Shown: positions 17,098-25,432 of the stretch, in pieces | Layout: each line of letters starts with the position of its first letter | Numbering within the stretch: position 1 is the stretch's first letter | Source of the DNA: Brevibacterium oceani | GTDB lineage: Bacteria > Actinomycetota > Actinomycetes > Actinomycetales > Brevibacteriaceae | DNA length: 64,000 nucleotides | Assembly (NCBI RefSeq): GCF_013623835.1 | Contig: NZ_JABKDE010000006.1 | Span: forward strand, 1 to 64,000 | Direction: 5' to 3' | Notes under the pieces: generated by a model | The model's input: the letters and a program-made list of their open reading frames with translations, nothing else | The model's database searches: none | Told to the model about the DNA's origin: nothing | Program-made: the position numbers and the translations under genes

Positions 17098-18099
17098 ATG
17101 CCAACACTGAAGACAGCCGAGCCCGCACGGTTCTCCCGCATCGCGGGAATCGGTGCCTATCGCGCCGAGAACCTCGTCACGAACGACGACATCGCCGGGC
17201 CGATCAACTCCTCCGACGAATGGATCCGCCAGCGCACCGGAATCGTCACGCGTCGCCGTGCGAGCAAAGACGTCGGCGTGCTCGACATGTGCGAGGAGGC
17301 GGCTCTCGAGGCCATCGCCTCCTCCGGCCTCAAGCCCGAGGACATCGGCGGGATCATCATCTCCACCGTCACCTTCCCGTACTTCACCCCGTCAGCGGCC
17401 GCCGCGCTCACCGACCGCCTCGGCACAGGCCCGGTTCCCGCTTGGGACATCAGCGCCGCCTGCGCGGGATACTGCTACGGAATCTCTCAGGCCGATGCGC
17501 TGGTGCGTGCCGGGACGATGGACAACGTGCTCGTCATCGGTGCGGAGAAGCTCTCGGACGTCATCGATCCCGAGGACCGTTCGATCTCGTTCATCCTCGG
17601 TGACGGTGCGGGCGCCGTGGTGGTCACCTCATCGGACGAACCGGGCATCTCGAAGACCGTCTGGGGATCGAAGGGTGAGAACTGGTCGACGATCCGCATG
17701 ACCGACTCCCTGATGGACATCCGCGACAACCGGGAGCTGCCGTTCCCCACTCTGCGTCAGGACGGACCGACCGTCTTCCGCTGGGCCGTCTGGGACGGCG
17801 CCGAGGTGGCCAAGGAAGCGCTCGCGGCCTCCGGCGTCGAAGCGAGCGATCTCGCCGCCTTCATCCCCCACCAGGCGAACATGCGCATCATCGACGAACT
17901 CGCCAAGCAGCTGAAACTGCCCGAGTCCGTCGTCATCGCACGTGATATCGCCGACAACGGGAACACCTCGGCGGCGTCGATTCCGCTCGCCACCGAGCGG
18001 CTCCTGCGCGAGCAGCCCGAACTCAGCGGGGGCTTGGCACTGCAGATGGGCTTCGGAGCGGGACTCGTCTACGGTGCACAGGTCGTGCGCCTGCCCTGA
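17098..18099 (+). CDS. fabH: Beta-ketoacyl-ACP synthase III
   Basis: FabH condenses a short acyl-CoA starter with malonyl-ACP and so sets straight or branched chain type. The 333-residue thiolase-fold protein has the active cysteine in DISAACAGY (C122), the histidine in FIPHQANMRI and the asparagine in DNGNTSAASIPLA. The ATG at 17098 is preferred over the frame start inside fabD because SRIAGIGAY falls at the normal distance and a GAAGGACACC ribosome site precedes it. Confidence 0.95.
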   Translation: MPTLKTAEPARFSRIAGIGAYRAENLVTNDDIAGPINSSDEWIRQRTGIVTRRRASKDVGVLDMCEEAALEAIASSGLKPEDIGGIIISTVTFPYFTPSAAAALTDRLGTGPVPAWDISAACAGYCYGISQADALVRAGTMDNVLVIGAEKLSDVIDPEDRSISFILGDGAGAVVVTSSDEPGISKTVWGSKGENWSTIRMTDSLMDIRDNRELPFPTLRQDGPTVFRWAVWDGAEVAKEALAASGVEASDLAAFIPHQANMRIIDELAKQLKLPESVVIARDIADNGNTSAASIPLATERLLREQPELSGGLALQMGFGAGLVYGAQVVRLP

Positions 18100-18107
18100 G
18101 ACACACC

Positions 18108-18131
18108 ATTCACGGAAAACTCTCCGTGAAT
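18108..18131 (+). other. Small hairpin between fabH and acpP
   Basis: ATTCACGGA pairs with TCCGTGAAT around a 6-base loop. A 9-bp stem without a strong T run suggests an mRNA processing or attenuation site rather than a full terminator; an internal promoter for acpP could follow. Confidence 0.45.
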
Positions 18132-18217
18132 GTCTTAAGATATTCGGCGGGACACTCGTCGAATAGTTCCTCAAGCGGCCGAAAGACCCTCGGCCGGAAT
18201 CAGAAAGTAGGAAAGAA

Positions 18218-18469
18218 ATGGCATTCACCGAAGCTGAAGTCCTCGCTGGGCTCGCAGAGATCGTCAACGAAGAGACCGGCCTGGCTGTCGAGGCAGTCGA
18301 AGCCAACAAGTCGTTCACCGACGACCTCGACATCGACTCCATCTCGATGATGACCATCGTCGTCAACGCCGAGAAGAAGTTCGGAGTCAAGATCCCCGAT
18401 GACGACGTCAAGGACCTCGTCACCGTTCAGGACGCTGTTGACTACATCAACAAGGCTCAGGAAGCCTGA
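18218..18469 (+). CDS. acpP: Acyl carrier protein
   Basis: This 83-residue acidic protein carries growing acyl chains on a phosphopantetheine arm. The attachment serine is S41 in DLDIDSISMM. Helices I-III and the KVPDDDV-like stretch (KIPDDDVKDLVTVQDAVDYI) are standard. AGGAAAG precedes the ATG. It sits in its canonical place between fabH and fabF, flanked on both sides by hairpins. Confidence 0.97.
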   Translation: MAFTEAEVLAGLAEIVNEETGLAVEAVEANKSFTDDLDIDSISMMTIVVNAEKKFGVKIPDDDVKDLVTVQDAVDYINKAQEA

Positions 18470-18482
18470 ACCACGCACCCGA

Positions 18483-18510
18483 ACACGGCCCGTCCACAGA
18501 CGGGCCGTGT
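18483..18510 (+). terminator. Hairpin between acpP and fabF
   Basis: ACACGGCCCGT pairs with ACGGGCCGTGT around CCACAG, an 11-bp perfect stem. There is no T run, and fabF follows 25 bases later, so partial termination or 3'-end protection of the abundant acpP mRNA is more likely than full termination. Confidence 0.55.
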
Positions 18511-18535
18511 CCACTCTATCGACGAGGTTTGTACC

Positions 18536-19780
18536 ATGACATCTAAAGTTGTCGTCACCGGCATCGGTGCGGTAACCCCCTTGGGCGCGACTGTCGATGC
18601 CACTTGGGAAGCCATTCTGGCCGGCACGTCCGGCGTCCACACGATGGACAACGATTGGTCCGAGAAGTACGGCCTCGCCGTCGACTTCGCCGCTCAGGTC
18701 GACCCACAGGTCGTCGAAGACAATCTCAAACGCGTTCAGGCCAAGCGACTCGACCCTTCGAGCCAGTTCGCGCTCATCTCCGCCCGTGAGGCCATGGCGG
18801 ATGCCGGCCTCGAGGAGACCGATCCGGAACGCACCGCAGTCTCCTGGGCGACCGGCATCGGCGGAGTCTGGACCCTGCTCGACGCCTGGGACACCCTGCA
18901 GGAGGAGGGCCCGCGCCGGGTCATGCCCCTGACTGTTCCCATGCTCATGCCCAATGGACCGGCAGCGGCCATCGGCATGGAGTTCAAGGCTCGTGCCGGA
19001 GTGCAGACGCTCGTCTCGGCGTGCGCCTCGTCGACCGAGAGCCTCGGCCATGCCTACGACGTGCTGGCCTCGGGCCGCGCCGACGTCATCATCGCCGGCG
19101 GCTCCGAAGCGGCGATCCACCCGATCACCCTGGCGGCGTTCAACTCGATGCAGGCGCTGTCACGCCGTACGGACTCTCCGGAGACGGCATCGCGCCCCTA
19201 TGACGTCGACCGTGACGGATTCGTCATGGGTGAGGGCGCCGGTGCGCTGATCCTCGAGACCGAGGATCATGCGAAGGCCCGTGGTGCGAAGATCTACGCC
19301 GAGGTGGCCAGCTGGGGCATCTCGAACGACGCTTACCACATCACCGGTGGTGAGCCGGAGGGCAAGCACGCCCTGGCTGCCATGCAGCAGGCCCTCGACG
19401 CAGGCGATCTGTCCGCGTCCGAAATCAAGCACGTCAACGCCCACGCCACATCGACTCCCGTCGGGGACATCCCTGAATCGCTGGCGATCAGCGAACTCCT
19501 CGGCGACAACGTCGGCGAGACACTCGTCTCGGCCACGAAGTCGATGACCGGCCACCTCCTCGGTGGCACGGGCGCTGTCGAGGCGATCCTCACGGTCAAG
19601 GCGCTGCAGACCCGCACCGCTCCCCCGACGATCAACATCGACGAGGTCGATCCGAAGGTCGTCGGCATCAACATCGTGCGGGACACTCCTGCGGAGCTTC
19701 CTTCGGGAGACATCGCGGCGATCACGAACTCGTTCGGCTTCGGCGGTCACAACGCCGTCGTCGCGTTCCGCTCCGTCTGA
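18536..19780 (+). CDS. fabF: Beta-ketoacyl-ACP synthase II
   Basis: FabF elongates acyl-ACP by two carbons per cycle. The 414-residue protein starts KVVVTGIGAVTPLG, has the active cysteine in VSACASSTESLG (C163), the histidines in NAHATSTPVGD and SMTGHLLGGTGAVEA, and the glycine-rich end NSFGFGGHNAVVAF. Last gene of the FAS-II operon, followed by a very long hairpin. Confidence 0.96.
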   Translation: MTSKVVVTGIGAVTPLGATVDATWEAILAGTSGVHTMDNDWSEKYGLAVDFAAQVDPQVVEDNLKRVQAKRLDPSSQFALISAREAMADAGLEETDPERTAVSWATGIGGVWTLLDAWDTLQEEGPRRVMPLTVPMLMPNGPAAAIGMEFKARAGVQTLVSACASSTESLGHAYDVLASGRADVIIAGGSEAAIHPITLAAFNSMQALSRRTDSPETASRPYDVDRDGFVMGEGAGALILETEDHAKARGAKIYAEVASWGISNDAYHITGGEPEGKHALAAMQQALDAGDLSASEIKHVNAHATSTPVGDIPESLAISELLGDNVGETLVSATKSMTGHLLGGTGAVEAILTVKALQTRTAPPTINIDEVDPKVVGINIVRDTPAELPSGDIAAITNSFGFGGHNAVVAFRSV

Positions 19781-19836
19781 GCCTCTGCGCGGCCTCTTCA
19801 GAGTTCAGCACACTCTGGGTACGGCTAGTAGAGTTT

Positions 19837-19898
19837 CGGCACACTTCAGGGTGGAGAGCCCAGTTTCAAACTTGGGCTCTCCACCCTGAAGTGTGCCG
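19837..19898. terminator. Very long near-perfect hairpin after fabF
   Basis: A 26-base arm (19837-19862) is perfectly complementary to 19873-19898. The centre AGTTTCAAACT is itself a palindrome, so the stem can extend almost to a 1-base loop. It lies in a 354-base gap between fabF and DUF3145 that holds no other gene. A related but imperfect copy of the left arm start (CAGCACACTCTGGGT) lies about 30 bases upstream. It is most simply a bidirectional terminator, but the length is far beyond what is needed. Confidence 0.7.
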
Positions 19899-20039
19899 CT
19901 TCCATTTGTGCCCCTCTTCGGCACCGCATCGATACATCGACTCGGCAGCAACATCCGTCGATCATAGGATGGGCGCGGCTTGTTTCCCGCGTGGAGACTG
20001 CGTGGCTCTCGGCACCAATACCTCCTGTGGATAGGCGAA

Positions 20040-20072
20040 ATGGGCACACCCGAGGTAGGAAGGTGTGCCCAT
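20040..20072. terminator. Hairpin ATGGGCACACC / GGTGTGCCCAT
   Basis: An 11-bp perfect stem with an 11-base loop sits in the fabF-DUF3145 gap, about 60 bases beyond the DUF3145 stop on the minus strand. It probably terminates the DUF3145 transcript. Confidence 0.55.
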
Positions 20073-20134
20073 CAGGCATACTGGGCGCCCGAACGGTCGC
20101 GCAGTGAAGCCGTTCGGATGCGAACGAGTCTTTC

Positions 20135-20632
20135 TCAGCCGACCTTGGTCAGCCAGCGGACGGGCGCGCCCTCGCCGGCGTGACGGAAGGCGTCGAGTTC
20201 TTCGTCCCAGGCTTCACCGAGTGCGGTGGCCATCTCTGCGGAGAATTTCGCAGGGTCACCTGCCGCACGTTCCATGACGGAACGGATGCGGTCTTCGGGG
20301 ACGAGGATGTTGCCGGCAGTGTCGGTGACAGCGTGGTAGATGCCGAGATCCGGGGTGTGGCTCCAGCGGCCGCCGTCGACACCTGCTGAGGGTTCCTCGG
20401 TGACCTCATAGCGGAGCGAGTCCCAGCCGCGCAGCGCCGACGCGATACGGGCTCCGGAGCCTGCAGGCGCACGCCAGCAGACTTCGGCACGCACGAGTCC
20501 GGGTGCCGCCGGCTGGGGTGTCCAGTCGAAGCGTGCTTGTGCACCGATCGCCCCGCCCGCGGCCCATTCGATGTGAGGGCACAGCGCACGAGGTGCTGAG
20601 TGGACGAAGAGTACGCCCTGTGTCATATCCAT
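20135..20632 (-). CDS. DUF3145-family protein
   Basis: The 165-residue product has the family signature throughout: TQGVLFVHSAPRALCPHIEWA near the N-terminus, the LRGWDSLRYEVTEEPS segment, DGGRWSHTPDLGIYHA, and the C-terminal GEAWDEELDAFRHAGEGAPV. DUF3145 is restricted to actinobacteria and is often found next to the FAS-II/pyruvate dehydrogenase cluster, as here; its function is unknown. AGGAGGCAGAAATGG gives a good ribosome site. Confidence 0.92.
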   Translation of the reverse strand: MDMTQGVLFVHSAPRALCPHIEWAAGGAIGAQARFDWTPQPAAPGLVRAEVCWRAPAGSGARIASALRGWDSLRYEVTEEPSAGVDGGRWSHTPDLGIYHAVTDTAGNILVPEDRIRSVMERAAGDPAKFSAEMATALGEAWDEELDAFRHAGEGAPVRWLTKVG

Positions 20633-20784
20633 TTCTGCCTCCTACCTCGGATACGTCTTCCCCTACGATCCGAAAGGAGGTGCTGACCACATGATAGTCC
20701 ATGTTCGGCCAGCGGCCAAGCATCAAAGACGCTGGTGATGTCGGGTGTCTGTGGTGGGCATTCAGTGAGCGTTAGGCTGGTGGC

Positions 20785-21303
20785 ATGTCCGATGAGGCCG
20801 CAGTCGACGCCGCACAGTACGAGACCATCCGGATGTTTCCTGATTACGTGCGCACAGTGCTCTGGCTCGACCAGCCGATCCATTACGACAGAACTGGCCT
20901 GTCCTCCGAACTCGTCAAGGAGCTCGAAGTATGGGAGCAGTCGTACTACGACTCGCTGACGGATGACATCGCGTGGAAGTCGGCAGGGCACGCCCACGCG
21001 TACACGGTCGAGGGTGCGCGTCTCGCTGCTTGTGTCGCCGCCGAGGCGGGACCGCGCTTCGTCGTTGAGTTCGATTCGTACGAAGATGGTGCTGAGACCG
21101 TCTACGCGCGAACGAAGTCTCCGGCACTGAATGCCGCCGCTGAGGCGTCGTTCATTCGCCTGCAGGAGGAGTGGATCGCCGAGGATCAGAGGGTGGCCGA
21201 CCTCCTTGCCGAAAGCAACGGGTCGTGGACGGCCTATGCGCCCCTGTCGGGGCGCACCTTCACACCGGACTTACGATCAGAGCACTCAGAAGAGCACAAC
21301 TGA
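20785..21303 (+). CDS. Unrecognised acidic protein, 172 residues
   Basis: I recognise no family. The protein is soluble and acidic, with an N-terminal MFPDYVRTVLWLDQPIHYDR stretch, a middle AHAYTVEGARLAACVAAEAG and a VVEFDSYEDGAETVYART strand pair. Composition and codon use are normal for this genome, so it is likely a real chromosomal gene. It stands alone between DUF3145 (divergent) and tRNA-Met. Confidence 0.7.
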   Translation: MSDEAAVDAAQYETIRMFPDYVRTVLWLDQPIHYDRTGLSSELVKELEVWEQSYYDSLTDDIAWKSAGHAHAYTVEGARLAACVAAEAGPRFVVEFDSYEDGAETVYARTKSPALNAAAEASFIRLQEEWIAEDQRVADLLAESNGSWTAYAPLSGRTFTPDLRSEHSEEHN

Positions 21304-21334
21304 CAGCGGACGTAAAAGGCCCGACTGAACTCTG

Positions 21335-21411
21335 TGGTGCCCCCGGCCGGACTTGAACCGGCGACCAAAGAATTATGAGTTCCCTGCTCTGACCAGCTGA
21401 GCTACGGGGGC
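21335..21411 (-). tRNA. tRNA-Met (CAT anticodon)
   Basis: On the minus strand the cloverleaf reads GCCCCCG...CGGGGGC-A-CCA, with D-arm TAGCTCAGCTGGTCAGAGC, anticodon loop CTCATAA and T-arm GCCGGTTCAAGTCCGGC. The acceptor stem is fully paired and the CCA is encoded. The 5' end pairs normally, so it is elongator Met (or an Ile-CAT lysidine tRNA, which sequence alone cannot fully exclude) rather than initiator. Confidence 0.9.
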
Positions 21412-21502
21412 CGACCGAGACAAGATTAGCACCAACGATGCACCCGGTCCCATTCGGACGACACAGTCTCTGCTGTCGGCCCGGCAGCCGCCTCGGCGAG
21501 GC

Positions 21503-22816
21503 TCAGGCGCGCTGTGCCGCCGCACCGTTGAGCGGTGCGACTCGCGTGAGGACGCTGCGGGCGGCGTCGACGCAGGTGTACCGGTCGGTGGTGATGTAGA
21601 CGTCGTACTCCGTCTGGCCATCGCTGCCGGGATCGTTCCGCTTCGACGCGGCGACCATGCCCGACCAGTCGGGTCCGACTACGACGACACCATGCTCATT
21701 GCGCATCGGATCGGAGGCGTCGACGAGTCCGGTGCGCACTCCCGGGATCGGCGGTCCGTCGAACCCTCCGGAGAACATAGCGGTGAGGCCGACGGTGTCG
21801 CGGATCTTCTCATAACGGATACGGGTCGGCTCGGAGAACGCCTCGTCCTCGCCGAAGACACCCAATGCGATCGTCGCCGTACCCGACGCCAGCGCCCGTT
21901 CTTCGAGCGCAGCGATCTGAGCGATGAGCATCTCACGATTCATCACCAGCGGTTCACGACGCAGGCCCTGAGAGATCGAGTACGGAGTTCCCAACGCCGG
22001 CAGGTTGCGCGAGTAGTGCGAGACGAGAGCATCCTCTTTCGGCTCCTCGAACGGGTGCGGTTCCTGTGTCGCCTCGCCGAAGTAGGGGCCGGACATGAAG
22101 CGGGCCCCAAGCGCGCGAACCCGGTCGAGATCGTCCTCGCTCTCGACCCCCTCGGCGAGGATGACCGCTCCGGTGCGTTCGATGTGGGCGTGGAGCAGAC
22201 GGTTGAGTTCGGCCAGATGCGAATCCGAATCGATGCGCAGCACGTCCGGATGAAGACCGACGACCGACGGGTTGACGAGGGGAACGAAGGAGGCGCTGCG
22301 CAGATCGGCCCCGACCGCCGACATGCCCACTCCCCAACCGAGGGTTCGGGCGGAGCGGACGGACCGCAGCACCGAAGCGGGAGAGTTCGCGACACGGTTG
22401 GCGTCGAGTTGGAGGATGACCGATCGGTCCGGTTCGCCCGTGCGGTCCTCGAGGGTGGCGAACGACTCCGCCTCGGCGTGAAGGAACAGCCGGTTCGACT
22501 TCGGCAGTCCGGCGCCTTCGGCGGTCCGCAGTGCGGTGTCGCGCAGGGAGGCGTCGATGTCACCGATCATCGACGAGGTGTGCATCGCCGATCGAAGATT
22601 CTCGGACTCCGCGCGGCCCAGCTCCGGATCGCCGATGGGAGCCTGCAGTATCTGATGTCCGACGCGATGGAAGGTGAAGGCGTCGACGACCGGAGCGAAA
22701 TAGGTTTCGATCCCGCCCGAGCGCACGAGATCCTCGAGCGCCAGGTCATCTTCGGGTACAGCCTCGACCACTGTGCTTCCTTCCGTGGGCTGATGTGCGT
22801 TCACAGTCTTCCACAT
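21503..22816 (-). CDS. Degenerate EAL-domain protein with C-terminal DICT sensory domain
   Basis: Residues about 30-255 align with an EAL phosphodiesterase fold (ETYFAPVVDAFTFHRVGHQI; VILAEGVESEDDLDRVRALG; MSGPYFG). The catalytic EALLR is replaced by QILQA and the DDFG metal motif by SAVG, so c-di-GMP hydrolysis is unlikely. Residues about 285-437 are a DICT domain (YSISQGLRREPLVMNREMLI, LGVFGEDEAF), a light- or ligand-sensing partner of EAL/GGDEF proteins in actinobacteria and cyanobacteria. It may act as a c-di-GMP or light receptor. Monocistronic. Confidence 0.75.
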   Translation of the reverse strand: MWKTVNAHQPTEGSTVVEAVPEDDLALEDLVRSGGIETYFAPVVDAFTFHRVGHQILQAPIGDPELGRAESENLRSAMHTSSMIGDIDASLRDTALRTAEGAGLPKSNRLFLHAEAESFATLEDRTGEPDRSVILQLDANRVANSPASVLRSVRSARTLGWGVGMSAVGADLRSASFVPLVNPSVVGLHPDVLRIDSDSHLAELNRLLHAHIERTGAVILAEGVESEDDLDRVRALGARFMSGPYFGEATQEPHPFEEPKEDALVSHYSRNLPALGTPYSISQGLRREPLVMNREMLIAQIAALEERALASGTATIALGVFGEDEAFSEPTRIRYEKIRDTVGLTAMFSGGFDGPPIPGVRTGLVDASDPMRNEHGVVVVGPDWSGMVAASKRNDPGSDGQTEYDVYITTDRYTCVDAARSVLTRVAPLNGAAAQRA

Positions 22817-22909
22817 TCGGACACACCGGATTGTCTAAAATCTGTAACATTATTGCGCTGACAGCTGAGGGATTGTGACGACTCCGTCGGGAGCCTCAGC
22901 GCGGGGAAT

Positions 22910-23820
22910 TCACCCGCGGCGGCGGCCGCCTCGGCGAACTTCGATGAGTCCGACTGCACCGGCGAGGGTGACGACCACGGCGATCGCAGCGAAGGCTCCG
23001 ACCATTCCCATATGCCAGCTGCTCACGGCGGTGATCGAGAAGGCCAGGGCGGTCATGATCGCCAAGCCCATCGATGTGCCGATGCGCTGCCCGGTCTGGA
23101 GCACTCCGCCGGAGGAGCCCGCATACTTCAGCGGCACCTCCTGCAGCGTCAGCGTCTGATTGGGACTGATCACCATGCCCTGCGCTGTCCCGATGAACGC
23201 GAGCGTGAGCAGCATCCACCATTCGCTGCCGATCCCCTGGGACAGCAGCAGAACGACGGCGATGGTTGCGATGAGGCCGACGAGACAGGTCACGATCCCC
23301 CACACGACGAGGCGACGCCCGATCTGGAAGACGAATCGACCGGATACATCGGCGGAGACTGCGGACAGCAGCGCGGCGGGCAGTCCGATCATGCCCGCCG
23401 CCAGTGCCGAGTGCCCCAGCCCCTGCTGCATGTACATCGCCACGAGGACCCAGACGCTGGTCACTCCGAGGAAGTAGAGGGTGATGATGATCGAACCGTT
23501 GCTGAAGCTGCGGATCCGGAACAGGTCGAGGTCGACCATCGGCGGGCGGCCGAGACGCGCATATCGGCGCTCCCACCTCGTCCACACCCAGATCATTGCC
23601 GGAGGGCAAGCCACACGAACCAGCCGACCGACGATTCGACGAAGGACAGTGCATAGCCGGTGAGCACCCACTGCAGTGCCGAGGTCGACGCATGGACGTC
23701 CGAGGAGATCGACGGGAGGACGACGTTGATGCTCGAGACCGACAGCAGCGACATGAAGAGGGGAACGAGACCGATGAAGAGGATCCGCTTCTGGGTCTGC
23801 GTCATCTTCGTCTCGCTCAC
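22910..23820 (-). pseudogene. DHA2-type MFS transporter with internal deletion and frameshift
   Basis: The start (ATG 23820) encodes the first membrane segment and loop of an EmrB/QacA-like exporter (ILFIGLVPLFMSLLSVSSIN, ALQWVLTGYALSF). Around 23600 the sequence jumps to the second half in a different frame (IWVWTRWERRYARLGR, then several membrane helices and ISPNQTLTLQEVP). About 120 residues covering helices 2-6 are missing compared with a normal family member of about 480 residues. The transporter is inactive. Confidence 0.8.
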
Positions 23821-23992
23821 GCGTTCTCTCCTGTGTCACCTGGCGAGGGAACTGTCGGCGAGCGAAGCGCTCGCCGCCTGTGTGTCCGCTCGATCTCTGC
23901 CATCCTACGTCCGTGTCCGCAGTCGAACTCGTCTGTCCACCCGAGACTGGGCACCGAGTCCGCGGGCGCAGTCGCACTGAAGAGGCGGGACG

Positions 23993-25033
23993 TCAGGAGC
24001 CGGCCCGCTCCGTGTCCGCACTGGCCGGCACCCAGCCGAGTGCGGGTGCGACGTGTTCGGCGAAGGACTCGAGGATGTGGAGGTTGTAGTCGACTCCCAA
24101 CTGACTCGGGATCGTCAGCATGAGAGTGTCGGCCGCCTCGACGGCAGCATCGGCCTTGAGCTCCTCGATCAGTTGATCGGGTTCACCGGCGTAGGTGCGC
24201 CCGAAGGTCGACCGGGTGTCGTCGATGATGCCGATCTGGTCTCCCTGTCCTCCACCCCTGCGACCGAAGTACAGGTCGTCGAGGTCGGTGGTGATCGGGA
24301 AGATGCTGCGGCTGACGGATACCCTGGGCGTCCAGTCGTGTCCGGCCTCGCCCCACGCTGTCCGGTAGCGGTCGATCTGCTCTGCCTGCAGGTCCCCGAA
24401 TGCTGCCCCTGTCGCCTCGGTGAGCAGGGTGGAGCTCATGAGGTTCACGCCCTGCCGTGCCGCCCATTCGGCGGTCGACGCCGACCCTGCTCCCCACCAG
24501 ATGCGACGGTCGAGGCCCGGTGAGTGCGGTTCGATCCGCAGGCTGACGCCGGGGCCGAACTGCTGCGGATCGGCAGGAGACACATGTTCACCGCGGATGG
24601 CGCGGAGGAAGAGGTCGAGCTTCTCCCTGGCCATGGTCGCCGCCTTCGGTTCGCTCGGGTCCTCATATCCGAAGGCCTCCCACCCGCGCAGAGCCGGTTC
24701 CGGTGATCCTCGGCTGATGCCCAGGGCCACGCGCTGATCGGAGAGCAGATCGAGGGCGGCAGACTCCTCGGCGAGGTAGAGGGGATTCTCGTACCGCATG
24801 TCGATCACACCGGTGCCGACCTCGATGCGCAGGGTGCGTGCGGCGATCGTTGACAGCAGCGGAATCGGCGAGGCGGCCTGCGTGGCGAAGTGGTGAACGC
24901 GGAAGTAAGCGCCGTTGACGCCGATGTCGTCGGCACCGACCGAGATCTCCACGGCGTCGCGGAGCATCTGTCCGGCGTCCAGTTCGCCTTCGGCGTCATA
25001 GTGTCCGAAGCTCAAGAATCCGAAAGACTTCAT
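23993..25033 (-). CDS. LLM-class flavin-dependent oxidoreductase
   Basis: The 346-residue TIM-barrel protein is a bacterial luciferase-like monooxygenase: FGFLSFGHYD at the start, ISVGADDIGVNGAYFRVHHF, RTLRIEVGTGVIDMRYENPL, LLSDQRVALGISRGSPEPAL and IWWGAGSASTAEWAARQGVN. These enzymes use reduced FMN (or F420) to oxidise small organic substrates; the substrate is not evident. It is monocistronic, upstream of the broken transporter. Confidence 0.9.
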   Translation of the reverse strand: MKSFGFLSFGHYDAEGELDAGQMLRDAVEISVGADDIGVNGAYFRVHHFATQAASPIPLLSTIAARTLRIEVGTGVIDMRYENPLYLAEESAALDLLSDQRVALGISRGSPEPALRGWEAFGYEDPSEPKAATMAREKLDLFLRAIRGEHVSPADPQQFGPGVSLRIEPHSPGLDRRIWWGAGSASTAEWAARQGVNLMSSTLLTEATGAAFGDLQAEQIDRYRTAWGEAGHDWTPRVSVSRSIFPITTDLDDLYFGRRGGGQGDQIGIIDDTRSTFGRTYAGEPDQLIEELKADAAVEAADTLMLTIPSQLGVDYNLHILESFAEHVAPALGWVPASADTERAGS

Positions 25034-25114
25034 GCCGGGTCAACCGGGCGTCGAGACCGTCTATTCCCCCGGGTACGACGAAGGCCCCGTCCGATGTGGA
25101 CGAGGCCTTGACTG

Positions 25115-25187
25115 CTCCCCCGGCTGGGCTCGAACCAGCGACCCTTCGATTAACAGTCGAATGCTCTGCCAACTGAGCTACGGAGGA
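25115..25187 (-). tRNA. tRNA-Asn (GTT anticodon)
   Basis: The minus strand reads TCCTCCGTAGCTCAGTTGGC, then anticodon arm with CTGTTAA loop (anticodon GTT), then T-arm GCTGGTTCGAGCCCAGC and acceptor CGGGGGA. The acceptor stem pairs with one G-T. CCA is not encoded. Confidence 0.93.
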
Positions 25188-25432
25188 ATGCCGCAGTCAC
25201 CTGCGGACGTGCTGTCCAGCTTAGCAAACACCTGAGCGACCAGACAAAACGGGCTCGAGTGCTTTACCTCACAGACCCGAGACACAGACCTGAGGCAAAC
25301 CCCACCGGCTGCCGTCGGGTAGCCGTACAGTCAGGACAGACACAGCTGAGCTCCCTCCCCTGTGTGCAGGCAGACGGTAAACTCGAATCGGCCCCACCCC
25401 GTCTCAGCGCCCTTCGACCCGGAAGATTCACC

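Noticed and set aside
21335..21411. Initiator tRNA-Met
   Set aside because: The first base pair is normal and the anticodon stem lacks the three G-C pairs of initiators.
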